Source of the DNA: a virus
Virus record (IMG/VR): IMGVR_UViG_3300025770_001492
Span: 62,001 to 126,000 of that record
DNA: 64,000 nt
Strand: one strand, 5' to 3'
The notes under the pieces are model-generated. The model was not told the origin of the DNA. It did no database searches and saw only the letters and a program-made list of their open reading frames with translations. The translations under genes and the position numbers were made by a program. Positions 35,511 through 43,926 of the stretch are shown here, in pieces (position 1 is the first letter of the stretch; each line of letters opens with the position of its first letter).

Positions 35511-35904
35511 ACAACTCCAAATATATCAAAAGCAATCCTGCTGCGAACTGCTTTGGTATCTCCCTAATGCTGCACTCTTTGAAAACCGACATTACCAATC
35601 TAACATCATCGGACAACATCGCATCGTCCTCTTCTATAACCACGTCAGGGCATCGTTCAATTTTTTCATAAGCTTCCAGAACTCCCGTGCTTATATCTGT
35701 GTTCAGAACCGTGCTGATATTCCTCGGAGAAAAAAGTATATCTTCTCCAATCTCTCCGCCAAAATAATATGTCTTATCAGAAAAAAAAGTTTGCATGTGC
35801 TTCTTTGCAACTGATTTAGCATCTTTTAAAAATCCCAAGAAGAAATCTCCCATTTCTTCTTGTTTCTCTTCAATTGCAACCACATCCTGTTCTTGATAAC
35901 CCAT
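35494..35904 (-). CDS. unknown protein
   Basis: 136 residues from ATG 35904 (SD ACGGAG), preferred over the longer frame from 35961. Acidic, mixed helix/strand, ending QFAAGLLLIYLELCEGIE. Not recognised. Confidence 0.55.
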   Translation of the reverse strand: MGYQEQDVVAIEEKQEEMGDFFLGFLKDAKSVAKKHMQTFFSDKTYYFGGEIGEDILFSPRNISTVLNTDISTGVLEAYEKIERCPDVVIEEDDAMLSDDVRLVMSVFKECSIREIPKQFAAGLLLIYLELCEGIE

Positions 35905-36010
35905 GAAATACTCCGTCAAGCGAATAAGTGAATAGTCGATAAATCTTAAAATAAATAACATACCATGTCAATAGATACATTAGATATTTAAAAGAAAGAA
36001 AGGACGCAAA

Positions 36011-36517
36011 ATGAAAAAAGGAATTTTACTGGCATCTATGTTGTTTTCTATGATAATCTGTTCAGGATGCTCTAACAATTTATCTCCATTTAGCCCAGAC
36101 ATGAAAAATGAGATAAACAACCAAAGTGGGAGAATAGAAGACATAAAGAGTAATCAAAACGGCCTAATGTTGGAGTTAATGAAACTTAGGAACGAACAAC
36201 AGATTAATGCAGACAAAATTGAAAATTTTCAACAAGGTCTATTAAATCTTTCTGGAAAAAATGAAAACTTTGGAGTTCAAATTTTACAGGGTGATGGGTC
36301 GCTGGTGATGGTTTTTGCGTTAGGAACGATTGCCATGATGTTGATTTACCACTACAGAACAAAGTCAATAAAGAAAGAAAAAGCGGCAGGCATATTAGCG
36401 CAGCAAATTGTAAACTACAACGATGATTCGTTAACAGATGGCGTATTCGTTAGCGCAATGTACACAGATGTAGAAAAAGATGTTTATGAGTTGATCTCAA
36501 AGAATCAAAATCTGTAA
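36011..36517 (+). CDS. lipoprotein with coiled coil and membrane helix
   Basis: 168 residues. Lipoprotein signal with lipobox ICSGC (Cys at about 20), a coiled-coil-like stretch (about 33-80), a membrane helix (about 96-114) and a cytosol-sized tail. The combination of a lipid anchor and a later membrane helix is spanin-like in spirit, but the order differs from known spanins. SD AAAGGA before ATG. Isolated plus-strand gene. Confidence 0.7.
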   Translation: MKKGILLASMLFSMIICSGCSNNLSPFSPDMKNEINNQSGRIEDIKSNQNGLMLELMKLRNEQQINADKIENFQQGLLNLSGKNENFGVQILQGDGSLVMVFALGTIAMMLIYHYRTKSIKKEKAAGILAQQIVNYNDDSLTDGVFVSAMYTDVEKDVYELISKNQNL

Positions 36518-36569
36518 GAGGTAAATGAGAAGATTTAAAAAACCCATTTGCAAATTGAAATAATACAAT

Positions 36570-36845
36570 TCAGACATCGTATCCTTGCTTTATATTTTTC
36601 AACAAGGGGTATCCTTTACAATTATCACCCAGCGGCACACCAGACGCCGCTGGGTCTTTGCCTTTACTCTGACAAGATACAACCCACATTGAAATCTTGG
36701 CATCAATAAGAGACTTGTCGCTAATCTTATGTTTTAAACAATACCATTTATTCCAATTTTTCTCATCTTGCCTTAAATATCGACAGGTATTTGAATCCGA
36801 TCCACCAAGAAGGCACACGTTAACTAGTTGATTTTTAGAAAGCAT
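36570..36845 (-). CDS. small Cys-containing conserved-looking protein
   Basis: 91 residues with spaced Cys (VCLLG, TCRYL, WYCLK, SCQSK, NCKGY) and a GDNCKGYPLL motif, suggesting metal binding. I recall similar short proteins in other large phages, function unknown. A 10-bp hairpin lies over the DPAASGVPLGD codons. Confidence 0.6.
   Translation of the reverse strand: MLSKNQLVNVCLLGGSDSNTCRYLRQDEKNWNKWYCLKHKISDKSLIDAKISMWVVSCQSKGKDPAASGVPLGDNCKGYPLLKNIKQGYDV
36628..36656. repeat. intragenic 10-bp inverted repeat
   Basis: ACCCAGCGGC (36628-36637) and GCCGCTGGGT (36647-36656), 9-nt loop. Confidence 0.9.
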
Positions 36846-36849
36846 ATTT

Positions 36850-37383
36850 TCACCAAATAGAAATTTCTTCCCCTATGTCAGATATCAAAGTACCATTTTG
36901 ATGATCTATCTCATGAGCATAAACTACAGCATGCAAATCAGTCAACGTATCTTGAAAGCCTTCAAGAAAAAGACCTCCTTGTTCGTTTATAGACAACCTA
37001 CTCCCTGTAACCAATATTTTATTAGACCTATCCACCCAATATCTTTTCAAAGTTCCGTCTGAATTTTTTAAAGAGAGGCAACCTTCTATGCCTCTCTTTG
37101 ACTCGGATGCATCTTTAACCTCTGCATAAGAACAATTTACAAGATGATCGAATTCACCGTCTGGACTCTTTACTACAAAAAGTTTTAGTGGAACGCCAAC
37201 CTGCACTGCTGACAGACCTATACCATCTGCTTTGATGCAAGCTCTTTCCATTTTGAGACACAAATCGTATGCCTCAACCAAAGATTTGCAATCATCCTGA
37301 ACGTCTTCTACAAATTCGCAATCAGGTATATCCTTTAAATCAACTATATCGGCCCCACGAAGAGGTTTTTTGTTTAATTTCAT
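36850..37383 (-). CDS. def: peptide deformylase
   Basis: 177 residues with all three motifs: GIGLSAVQVG, EGCLSL and HEIDHQNG (metal ligands Cys and two His, catalytic Glu). It removes formyl groups from new proteins, the step before methionine aminopeptidase (19868-20626). An 11-bp hairpin in the DNA covers the codons around EGCLS. Confidence 0.94.
   Translation of the reverse strand: MKLNKKPLRGADIVDLKDIPDCEFVEDVQDDCKSLVEAYDLCLKMERACIKADGIGLSAVQVGVPLKLFVVKSPDGEFDHLVNCSYAEVKDASESKRGIEGCLSLKNSDGTLKRYWVDRSNKILVTGSRLSINEQGGLFLEGFQDTLTDLHAVVYAHEIDHQNGTLISDIGEEISIW
37070..37099. repeat. intragenic 11-bp inverted repeat
   Basis: AAAGAGAGGCA (37070-37080) and TGCCTCTCTTT (37089-37099), 8-nt loop, over the EGCLS-motif codons of the deformylase. 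Confidence 0.92.
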
Positions 37384-37643
37384 TTTGACAAAGCTTTTAC
37401 TATTCCAGAAACTCTAGAATCTAACCAAACCTTCAAGTCCTCTGGATTGCCTCGGAGGCTAGTGGGAATCTTTAGTATCACAGGAATTTCTTCACCATCA
37501 TTCACGATTAAATCTATATGTTTGTCTACTAGATCTCTAACAAGAGAAGATACCGAACATCCCATCTTTTTAGATGAGTTCTTTAACAGTTCCTGCATTT
37601 CAGGCTCTACTGACAAACTCATTATCTTTAATTTTTTACTCAT
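37380..37643 (-). CDS. ribbon-helix-helix DNA-binding protein
   Basis: 87 residues. N-terminal strand KLKIMSLSVEPEMQELLKNS followed by two helices with the turn KKMGCSVSSLVRDLVDKHI, the CopG/Arc/MetJ layout. Probably a small transcription regulator; its operator is unknown. SD AAGGG. Its stop overlaps the deformylase ATG. Confidence 0.75.
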   Translation of the reverse strand: MSKKLKIMSLSVEPEMQELLKNSSKKMGCSVSSLVRDLVDKHIDLIVNDGEEIPVILKIPTSLRGNPEDLKVWLDSRVSGIVKALSK

Positions 37644-37652
37644 AATAAACCC

Positions 37653-37910
37653 TTAACCAAAATGTTGACGCAATTTTTGCTTTAATTCTTCTTTTTTAAC
37701 ATTTGCAGCCGTTTCCTTGGCTTTTCTTCTACGCTTTTCGCCTTTGCTCTCATAAAATTGCTTTTGTTTCCATTGAGCAAGAATGCCTGCTTCATTGCAC
37801 TGCTTTTTAAATGCAGAAAACATTCCCTTAAACGCCCTTTCCTTCTCTTCTCTAGAAGCATTGGGATTATATCTTTTTAACTCTACTCTAACTCTCGTGA
37901 CGTTAGCCAT
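37653..37910 (-). CDS. rpsU: ribosomal protein bS21
   Basis: 85 residues from ATG 37910 (SD AAGGA). The bS21 core is clear: FKKQCNEAGILAQWKQKQFY and KRRRKAKETA. bS21 sits near the mRNA start/anti-SD platform of the 30S subunit, so a phage version may change which mRNAs are initiated. Slightly longer than bacterial S21, with an extra basic C-terminal tail. Confidence 0.9.
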   Translation of the reverse strand: MANVTRVRVELKRYNPNASREEKERAFKGMFSAFKKQCNEAGILAQWKQKQFYESKGEKRRRKAKETAANVKKEELKQKLRQHFG

Positions 37911-37921
37911 CAATAAGTTCC

Positions 37922-39064
37922 TTAAACTTTAGGTATTTTTATAAACCTTGAACCAAATCTTTTATTTTTTAGTTCTCTAACTTTTTTATAAGGGACAATT
38001 TCTTCTATTTCCGCTGTAGAAGGCCAGTTGTCCCTATTTAAATCGGGTAAAAATTTATCTAGTCTATTGGTTAATGCGTCAAAAACATTCACCTTCCAAG
38101 AAGTATTATCTCTATGACCTAATATAGTAGGAAATCCAAAAATATATTCTCTAGGGATGTCATCTGCCATCAGATCGTCTATTTCAAACTCTTTACAATT
38201 AGAATATCTGCTTCTCTCATCAAACGCCACAAAGGGGCATCTTGCTATAATTGATAATCTTGAAATGCCAGAGTAAAAATCTACAACAAGCCCAACATGC
38301 CTCATAGCTGCCAATATATGAGAGATGTCTCCGTCATTTATGTACAAACATTTATCTAAAAAATCTCCAGAAATATCATGAGTATATTTGTCAAGATACA
38401 CAACTGGCTGGTATCCTTTAACCAGAAGGCTTTCAACTAGACCTATCCAAAAATTCTTATCAACGTCCACATAGTTAATTCTTCCATTTTTCCAGTGCCT
38501 AGCAATAGAGTTTGGATATATAAACACTTTAAAACCTTGAGACTTACCCATATCTCTAATGAACTGGTTCCCTAAAATTGCAGCCGAGGATATCGCTGGG
38601 AAATACTTTTTAACATTCTTGAATGCGTCAAAAAATCCCTGCTTTATTCCTCTATTGTAGAATTTTTGCAAGTCTTTATAAGAAGAACAGTCTACAAAAA
38701 AATGATTTAAATTTCTTTCGTATCTAACACACAAATCTGAATTGTTTCTCATCCCGTCAGTTTGACGATACATTGATTTCATTACAGATTTTTCGCTTAT
38801 CGACCAATATTCATCTACATATGGAAATAGATTTTCATATCCAGTCCATGAGCAAAATATAAAATATTTAGATGATTTTAATTCTTCTCTAAACCTCTTC
38901 ACTATCAAAGAAGAGGCAATTGACATAGATCGCATATCGCCAAATAAAAACAAAACACAAACATTGTCAGGATCTATCGATGTAGGAACATTGTTTGAGT
39001 CATATCTAACACGCTCGAAGCCACATTTATCAGCAGCATTTTTTAAAAATAGAGAAGAATCCAT
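37922..39064 (-). CDS. putative GT-B glycosyltransferase-like protein
   Basis: 380 residues. No certain motif, but the C-terminal half (NDGDISHILAAMRHVGLVVDFYSGISRLSIIARCPFVAFDE) follows the pattern of heptosyltransferase-like GT-B proteins, and the next gene has a clearer version of it. SD AGGT. Could equally be an unrelated Rossmann-type protein. Confidence 0.45.
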   Translation of the reverse strand: MDSSLFLKNAADKCGFERVRYDSNNVPTSIDPDNVCVLFLFGDMRSMSIASSLIVKRFREELKSSKYFIFCSWTGYENLFPYVDEYWSISEKSVMKSMYRQTDGMRNNSDLCVRYERNLNHFFVDCSSYKDLQKFYNRGIKQGFFDAFKNVKKYFPAISSAAILGNQFIRDMGKSQGFKVFIYPNSIARHWKNGRINYVDVDKNFWIGLVESLLVKGYQPVVYLDKYTHDISGDFLDKCLYINDGDISHILAAMRHVGLVVDFYSGISRLSIIARCPFVAFDERSRYSNCKEFEIDDLMADDIPREYIFGFPTILGHRDNTSWKVNVFDALTNRLDKFLPDLNRDNWPSTAEIEEIVPYKKVRELKNKRFGSRFIKIPKV

Positions 39065-39068
39065 ATAT

Positions 39069-40238
39069 TTACCTAATTAAAACCTCACGCTCTTTCTTCA
39101 TGTTTTGAGCCACTACATCAGATTCTAACAGACCAAATACATCTTCGTAATTTCCGACTTCCATCTCTGTTATACATTGATTGGTCAAAGACAATGCTGC
39201 TTCATTGTCGTCATACATATTTAAGTAATGACAAATGCAAAGTTTATTATCAGAAAAATCACACAATTCTCTCCGATAACCCTCTTGCCCTCGACCCCAA
39301 ATTTGATCTGGGCTTTCAAACAACAAGTACGGCGTGCCAACCATAGAAGCTAGTCGGGTAGAAGCTGTCCAGTACTGAATAGTGAAATTCAAAGAAGATA
39401 TCAAAGCCAGAGTTAACTCTAAATCTCTAGACTCAGGCATCCTAGAAAAATCTACAACATCCTCAACAGGACATGGCAGAGTACTTTGTTTCTCGCCAAG
39501 CCAAATAGGGCTATATCCCATATCCCTGAGCATTTTTATTAAATTAACATAAAACTCAGGCTGCATGTTTCTGCCATATGTTTTTCTTCCACGAGCAAAT
39601 ATTCCAACAGGGTTTTTCCCCAAATAATATTTTGCTTGATCTATTTTAAATTTTGATGGATTAGGAGTTAACTTTGCATATTTTTTAAAACTCTTGGGAT
39701 CTGAGAAAAGTGAAGGAATGACATCTTCACTTTCGCAGTACTTGCACTTCTTACATGGATCAGTTTGTCCCCATGAAGCCCCGCAACTCTTGCATTTACA
39801 TCCTACTGCAATTCTACCCATTTCCTGTGTTGTGATAACTCTTCCAAGTTTTTTCAAAGCCTTTTCTAAGTTGGATAGATTCTTGGAGTCATAATGAAAA
39901 GCCCTACAATAATCTCTCAAATGTTGAAACTCTTCTTTTATTTCCCAAAATTCATCTGCCAGATGCCGATATAAATATTCCCTACCAAACCAACCTACAA
40001 TAATTACATATTTTCCAGGATTCTCACGAAGGATTCTGGGAATGCAGTACATGCATCCAACAATCTCGCAACCAAATTCTGACAAGCTTGAAATAATTAG
40101 TATATCATCTGGATTCTTGGGCTTTGTTCTTGGATTGTTTTTAAATAAATTAAAACTTATATCTACAACAGGCTCTTCTGCCTCAATCGACTTCTTGTCG
40201 CCAGCATTCTGTGGTTTGGGTTTTATGATTCTACTCAT
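39069..40238 (-). CDS. GT-B (GT9-like) glycosyltransferase-like protein with a zinc-ribbon insert
   Basis: 389 residues. C-terminal domain: NPVGIFARGRKTYGRNMQPE, a Lys-Met-Leu helix, SPIWLGEKQ, then LALISSLNFTIQYWTASTRLASMVGTPYLL, matching the acceptor/donor pattern of GT9 proteins. A Cys-rich insert near the middle (CKCKSCGASWGQ, CKKCKYC) looks like a zinc ribbon, unusual for such enzymes. The next gene downstream in the transcript order is another zinc ribbon protein upstream of it. SD AAGGG. Confidence 0.55.
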   Translation of the reverse strand: MSRIIKPKPQNAGDKKSIEAEEPVVDISFNLFKNNPRTKPKNPDDILIISSLSEFGCEIVGCMYCIPRILRENPGKYVIIVGWFGREYLYRHLADEFWEIKEEFQHLRDYCRAFHYDSKNLSNLEKALKKLGRVITTQEMGRIAVGCKCKSCGASWGQTDPCKKCKYCESEDVIPSLFSDPKSFKKYAKLTPNPSKFKIDQAKYYLGKNPVGIFARGRKTYGRNMQPEFYVNLIKMLRDMGYSPIWLGEKQSTLPCPVEDVVDFSRMPESRDLELTLALISSLNFTIQYWTASTRLASMVGTPYLLFESPDQIWGRGQEGYRRELCDFSDNKLCICHYLNMYDDNEAALSLTNQCITEMEVGNYEDVFGLLESDVVAQNMKKEREVLIR

Positions 40239-40420
40239 TTAGTGTTACCCTTAGTTCTGTACATCTTCGACGCATGTCCGCACTCAGGGCACCTGAACTG
40301 TCTACCCCCGCAATTCTTGCATTTTTTGATTTCTTTAAGATGATCTAGATCTGAAGAAAGTCCGGTAGACTTTTCTGCCCAATTGCAGGCTTTACATTTT
40401 ATAAGAAACCTTTTATCCAT
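40235..40420 (-). CDS. small zinc-ribbon protein
   Basis: 61 residues with three CxxC pairs (CKAC, CKNC, CPEC). Likely binds one or two zinc ions. Its stop overlaps the start of the GT-B-like gene, which also has a zinc-ribbon insert, so the two may work together. TATATT lies 5 nt before the ATG and no SD is seen. Confidence 0.65.
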   Translation of the reverse strand: MDKRFLIKCKACNWAEKSTGLSSDLDHLKEIKKCKNCGGRQFRCPECGHASKMYRTKGNTK

Positions 40421-40425
40421 GAAAT

Positions 40426-40431
40426 AATATA
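40426..40431 (-). promoter_or_regulatory. TATATT box 5 nt before ATG (leaderless candidate)
   Basis: TATATT, 5 nt, ATG at 40420; no SD. Confidence 0.4.
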
Positions 40432-40441
40432 GTTAATAACT

Positions 40442-41611
40442 TTATTTTTTCATCTGCCTTAGAATTCTATTTCTTTCTTTTTCATTATACAAATCCCAAG
40501 TCTTAACCTTGGTGGCTTCATCATCGTCTTCATCTATCCCGCCACCGCCCATGCCGTAGAGGTATGCTCCCTTACCAAGTTTCCCTCCACCATTCCCTTT
40601 TTTCGCCTCTCCCAAGTCTTTACAAAGTTTAGGAACAGACACGGTAGAAGAAGAACTGCGAACTGAGCCTTCAATCCTGTCCCCATCAACCATTGCAAAG
40701 CTTATAGCGGTGGTCACCCCTTCCCATGTAACCATGTCATCAGACATGTCTGCGATCATATCTCTATGCCTAGAAGGAATTATCCCCATGCCCACAACGG
40801 CCACTCCCTCATTGATATACGCTTTCTTAGTAGCCTCTGCTTTTGAATCAACCCAAAACTTTGGACGTTCAAAATTAACTATAGACTTCAAAGCAGACGG
40901 ATGCCTGTATTCAAACAACCCTGACCACGCTTTGAATTCATACTCGGTTGCGTCATCAGCCATCAAGTTTTCAGTATCTGTGCTTATCCCAACCATCAAG
41001 GCAGTAGCCAACTTAGAGTCAATGTCATTATCTGGATCAAATTTTAGACCCGTTTTTTCTATCAAATCATAGACGGTAGCCGAACAACTTCCTGCTTTCA
41101 AATTAATCCATAGACCTTGAAAACTAGCAGAAGGATTTTCCCTATGGTGATCAACTACAATGTCAAATGTGACTTCATCACACAATCCCGCATTAACTGG
41201 GACTGTATCGCACAAAATATGGATACTATAGGGAGACTCTTTATGTATTTGGGCGTATTCGTCAACCCTTCTTAGATTGGGATCAAGAAGGTTGACCATC
41301 GCAACATTTTGCGGATGAGAAACTTCTCCAGAATAGAACAAATCACTTTCAATTCCATAAGACTTTTCTAACAACCACTGCATCCCCATCATGGAGCCGA
41401 TAGCATCTGGATCTGGACACCTATGAGTGAATATCGCAGCCTTGTTGCAAGACTCTGAATTGTTGCGATTTTCAAAGCCTGTAGCCTCGCTGAAAAAGGA
41501 TTTAAACTTTGTGAAGTACGTTGCCCTTTTACCAGAAGCAGGCTTTTTTTTAGAAGTTTTTTCTTGAGAAGATTCTTCAACATCCTTAGCCTTGGAAGAA
41601 GCGGTGTTCAT
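40442..41611 (-). CDS. DHH-family phosphoesterase (NrnA-like)
   Basis: 389 residues from ATG 41611 (SD AAGGTAT). Motifs HRCPDPDAIGS (about 51-61), ILCDTVP, VDHHREN and GISTDT are those of DHH phosphoesterases, which cleave short RNA, pAp or cyclic dinucleotides. A C-terminal DHHA1-like glycine segment is present (GKGAYLYGMGGGG). With the Acb1-like protein it could also destroy nucleotide signals, but nanoRNase activity for nucleotide recycling is as likely. Its first 45 residues are low-complexity Lys/Ser/Glu-rich. Confidence 0.85.
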   Translation of the reverse strand: MNTASSKAKDVEESSQEKTSKKKPASGKRATYFTKFKSFFSEATGFENRNNSESCNKAAIFTHRCPDPDAIGSMMGMQWLLEKSYGIESDLFYSGEVSHPQNVAMVNLLDPNLRRVDEYAQIHKESPYSIHILCDTVPVNAGLCDEVTFDIVVDHHRENPSASFQGLWINLKAGSCSATVYDLIEKTGLKFDPDNDIDSKLATALMVGISTDTENLMADDATEYEFKAWSGLFEYRHPSALKSIVNFERPKFWVDSKAEATKKAYINEGVAVVGMGIIPSRHRDMIADMSDDMVTWEGVTTAISFAMVDGDRIEGSVRSSSSTVSVPKLCKDLGEAKKGNGGGKLGKGAYLYGMGGGGIDEDDDEATKVKTWDLYNEKERNRILRQMKK

Positions 41612-41612
41612 C

Positions 41613-42017
41613 TTATACCTTAAAAACGAGTCCTTTGTTCCTGAGAAAAGTAACGATACTAATATCTTTTCCCATGTCATCTGTGACACGAATGTCAACG
41701 ATCCAAAACGAGTCTTTTTTTTCCTTCAAAACACAACGAGGATTTGTGCTAGAATTGAACAACTTGATCAATTCATCCTTTGCCTTGTAAGAAGATGTAA
41801 CTTCTAGAAAGGCCCAAACTTTCCTTCCGTCTTCAAGAACCAATTCAAACTCGTGACCAGAATTAACCCTTACTTGATTTATTCCAAAAACTCCAAAAGA
41901 ATCAACAATTCCAGATGTGGAATTGTTTGAAAATGGAGACTTTATACTACACATGACAACAAAGTTTGACAAAAGCAAAACAATCAAAATAAGCTTTAGC
42001 AAAGTATTTTTATTCAT
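41613..42017 (-). CDS. membrane-anchored or lipoprotein, SNase-like fold suspected
   Basis: 134 residues from ATG 42017. Hydrophobic N-terminus with a possible lipobox (VVMCS). The remainder (ELVLEDGRKVWAFLEVTSSY ... ISIVTFLRNKGLVFKV) has the strand order of staphylococcal-nuclease-like OB folds but without the catalytic Arg/Asp/Glu set, so it would be inactive. Weak assignment. Confidence 0.5.
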   Translation of the reverse strand: MNKNTLLKLILIVLLLSNFVVMCSIKSPFSNNSTSGIVDSFGVFGINQVRVNSGHEFELVLEDGRKVWAFLEVTSSYKAKDELIKLFNSSTNPRCVLKEKKDSFWIVDIRVTDDMGKDISIVTFLRNKGLVFKV

Positions 42018-42075
42018 TTTAACCACTCAATATGATATGACACAATCCGCAAATACAAATAGAAAAAGATGTTTT

Positions 42076-42627
42076 CTAAGCTTGTTCCTCACCATTGGAC
42101 TTATCATTATCTATTATCGCATCATTCAATTCTAAAAGTTCTTCGCACCACAAACCATATCTCGAAACATTCTGCGTGAAAACCAACAAGTCCAAAGGAG
42201 AAACCTTCCATTTCGGATTTCCGTCATCATCAATTTTCAACTCATTAGAATATTGAACTCTTCCAAATTCGTCTTTTACGACTTTTTTCTTCCCATTTTC
42301 AACCACTACCTCTGGTAAGAATTCAGCTTCCATTCGGGTCATGTGCAAATCTATGAATGCATGCTTTTGGTCGGGGCCAAGTATTTGGTGCCATATATCT
42401 GAACAAATTACAATGCAAAAATCATATTTTGTGGCTTGCCATACTTTTGAAAACTCTGAAAATTTCTTAGTCGAACCCCAATTAAAACGATTATTTGTAA
42501 ATGGCTTCGAATCTACAAAAGCAGCAGTGACTCGTGCTTCGTCTAAACGAGGAGAATGATGAAAAGATTTCACATCGTTAATTGTTGTTTGAACAGTGTC
42601 AGGTACTTTCCAAGTAACAGGCATCAT
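42076..42627 (-). CDS. putative phage metallopeptidase-family protein, catalytic motif degenerate
   Basis: 183 residues. The segment KYDFCIVICSDIWHQILGPDQKHAFIDLHMTRME and the later WKVSPLDLLVFTQNVSRYGLW (read in parts) resemble the Putative phage metallopeptidase family (PF18894), where HExxH is expected at the DLHMTRM position. Here the His-Glu-x-x-His pattern is lost. It may be a non-catalytic relative. Family recalled, not searched. Confidence 0.5.
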   Translation of the reverse strand: MMPVTWKVPDTVQTTINDVKSFHHSPRLDEARVTAAFVDSKPFTNNRFNWGSTKKFSEFSKVWQATKYDFCIVICSDIWHQILGPDQKHAFIDLHMTRMEAEFLPEVVVENGKKKVVKDEFGRVQYSNELKIDDDGNPKWKVSPLDLLVFTQNVSRYGLWCEELLELNDAIIDNDKSNGEEQA

Positions 42628-42836
42628 TTTTCCTTTTCTGTTTTTGTAATTTTAGATTTAACTTTTTCGTTTCGATTAAAAATATGAAAAAGTGTAGACA
42701 AGAATAACATTCCAAGCACGAAAAAACAAATGTTATTGAATATGCTAAGAACGCCATCCTTTTCATAAGAGTAATATCCAACCAATACCGCTAGGGAAAG
42801 ATAGGACAACGCAGACAAAGCATATAATATTTTCAT
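42624..42836 (-). CDS. small membrane protein
   Basis: 70 residues with two membrane segments (about 3-22 and 30-50) and a basic tail. Its SD (AGGAAGG) lies in the 3' arm of the terminator hairpin at 42841-42870, so translation may depend on whether that hairpin forms. Confidence 0.6.
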   Translation of the reverse strand: MKILYALSALSYLSLAVLVGYYSYEKDGVLSIFNNICFFVLGMLFLSTLFHIFNRNEKVKSKITKTEKEK

Positions 42837-42840
42837 AAAA

Positions 42841-42870
42841 AAACCTTCCTAAAACTATTTAGGAAGGTTT
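42841..42870 (-). terminator. terminator whose 3' arm contains the next gene's SD
   Basis: 11-bp stem AAACCTTCCTA/TAGGAAGGTTT, 8-nt loop, T-run on the minus strand. It follows 42902-43678 and immediately precedes the ATG at 42836. Confidence 0.8.
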
Positions 42871-42901
42871 ATTCTTAATTATATCTGAATGAAAGTCAAC
42901 G

Positions 42902-43678
42902 TCAATATGCTTGGCCAGAGGATATAGATTCTGGAGCCGAATGAGATAATTCGTCGCTCAACTTGTCAAGCTTTTCTTTAAGAGACTCCATCTTTTTTTC
43001 CATTGCTTCTGAGCGTTTTCCCAAACCTAACAAAGAATTGATTTTGTCACCCATCTCGTGCAGTTTAGCCTTAGCTTCTTCGATTTTCTCAAGATCTTCT
43101 TCACTATATGTTACTCCCAATTGCTCTGGTTCCAACTCTTGGTCAGGACCAATCGTATTTGGACGGATAGGATTGGGGGATTGCCTTATTGCATCAGCAA
43201 CTTTTTTGATTCCCTCTTTATCAATAACTGACTCTGTGAACACCTCTTTAGGAGCAAGCTCGCCATTCGCAGACATATTGTGAACAGTGTTCCAGTAGTC
43301 AGCATCTCGCTCAGACACGCCATCTGAAGGGTCTGAGTTCGTGGCTCCAAAAAAACTGACGTTTGCAGTTTTTTGGGACGGGACGAAGTGGTTAGGAGCA
43401 TTTTCGAAAACTCCATCGCTTTTTGCCTTTTCCCACTTTTCACACCAATCATCAAAGTCTCCTCTTTGCTCCTGCTCTCTGTCTTGGCCAAAAGAAGGAT
43501 CGAATCCAGCAGAAGAAGAAACAAATGACTCGCTATCTGTCACTTTAGGCTGTGGATTTAAGTTTCCATTTCCATCAGTAATAGCACCTTTGGAAAAGTC
43601 TTCTTCATTCTTCGCTTTGTCCCATTTTTGACACCAATCGGCAAAGTCTTCTCTTTGTTGTTGTTCATAATCTTTCAT
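42902..43678 (-). CDS. unknown protein with a duplicated D-W-C-x-K-W motif
   Basis: 258 residues. Two copies of an 18-residue motif (REDFADWCQKWDKAKNEEDF near 10 and RGDFDDWCEKWEKAKSDGVF near 72) suggest internal duplication. The C-terminal 70 residues are coiled coil. Virion or scaffold function is possible. TATATA lies 6 nt before the ATG, without SD. Confidence 0.6.
   Translation of the reverse strand: MKDYEQQQREDFADWCQKWDKAKNEEDFSKGAITDGNGNLNPQPKVTDSESFVSSSAGFDPSFGQDREQEQRGDFDDWCEKWEKAKSDGVFENAPNHFVPSQKTANVSFFGATNSDPSDGVSERDADYWNTVHNMSANGELAPKEVFTESVIDKEGIKKVADAIRQSPNPIRPNTIGPDQELEPEQLGVTYSEEDLEKIEEAKAKLHEMGDKINSLLGLGKRSEAMEKKMESLKEKLDKLSDELSHSAPESISSGQAY
43347..43376. repeat. intragenic 11-bp inverted repeat with 1-nt bulge
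   Basis: CCAAAAAAACTG (43347-43358) pairs with CAGTTTTTTGG (43366-43376), 7-nt loop. Confidence 0.85.
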
Positions 43679-43684
43679 AATAAT

Positions 43685-43690
43685 TATATA
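43685..43690 (-). promoter_or_regulatory. TATATA box 6 nt before ATG (leaderless candidate)
   Basis: TATATA, 6 nt, ATG at 43678; no SD. Confidence 0.5.
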
Positions 43691-43702
43691 TGGTTTTCGA
43701 GC

Positions 43703-43915
43703 TTATTTTTTTAATTCTGGGTCGAAATAAATGGCCAAACTAGCAGTTGTGCTCTTCATCTCTCCAGAAAAATAAGCATCTCTAAGACGAGATATGGCTA
43801 AATTTGTTATGTTATACTTATATTCTAAATGTTCCCAGCTTTCATCGAAGCCTCTCATCATACACAGTAGCTCGTCAATAATCTTCAAATCATCTAAACG
43901 ATATTCTTTATTCAT
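43703..43915 (-). CDS. small unknown helical protein
   Basis: 70 residues, acidic, predicted helical; a possible helix-turn-helix at YNITNLAISRLRDAYF. No SD of note. Function unknown. Confidence 0.55.
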   Translation of the reverse strand: MNKEYRLDDLKIIDELLCMMRGFDESWEHLEYKYNITNLAISRLRDAYFSGEMKSTTASLAIYFDPELKK

Positions 43916-43926
43916 AACGATATTCT

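Noticed and set aside
36523-36561. 12-codon plus-strand mini-ORF after the lipoprotein gene with an AAGAGG SD
   Set aside because: Too short and without other support; noted only.
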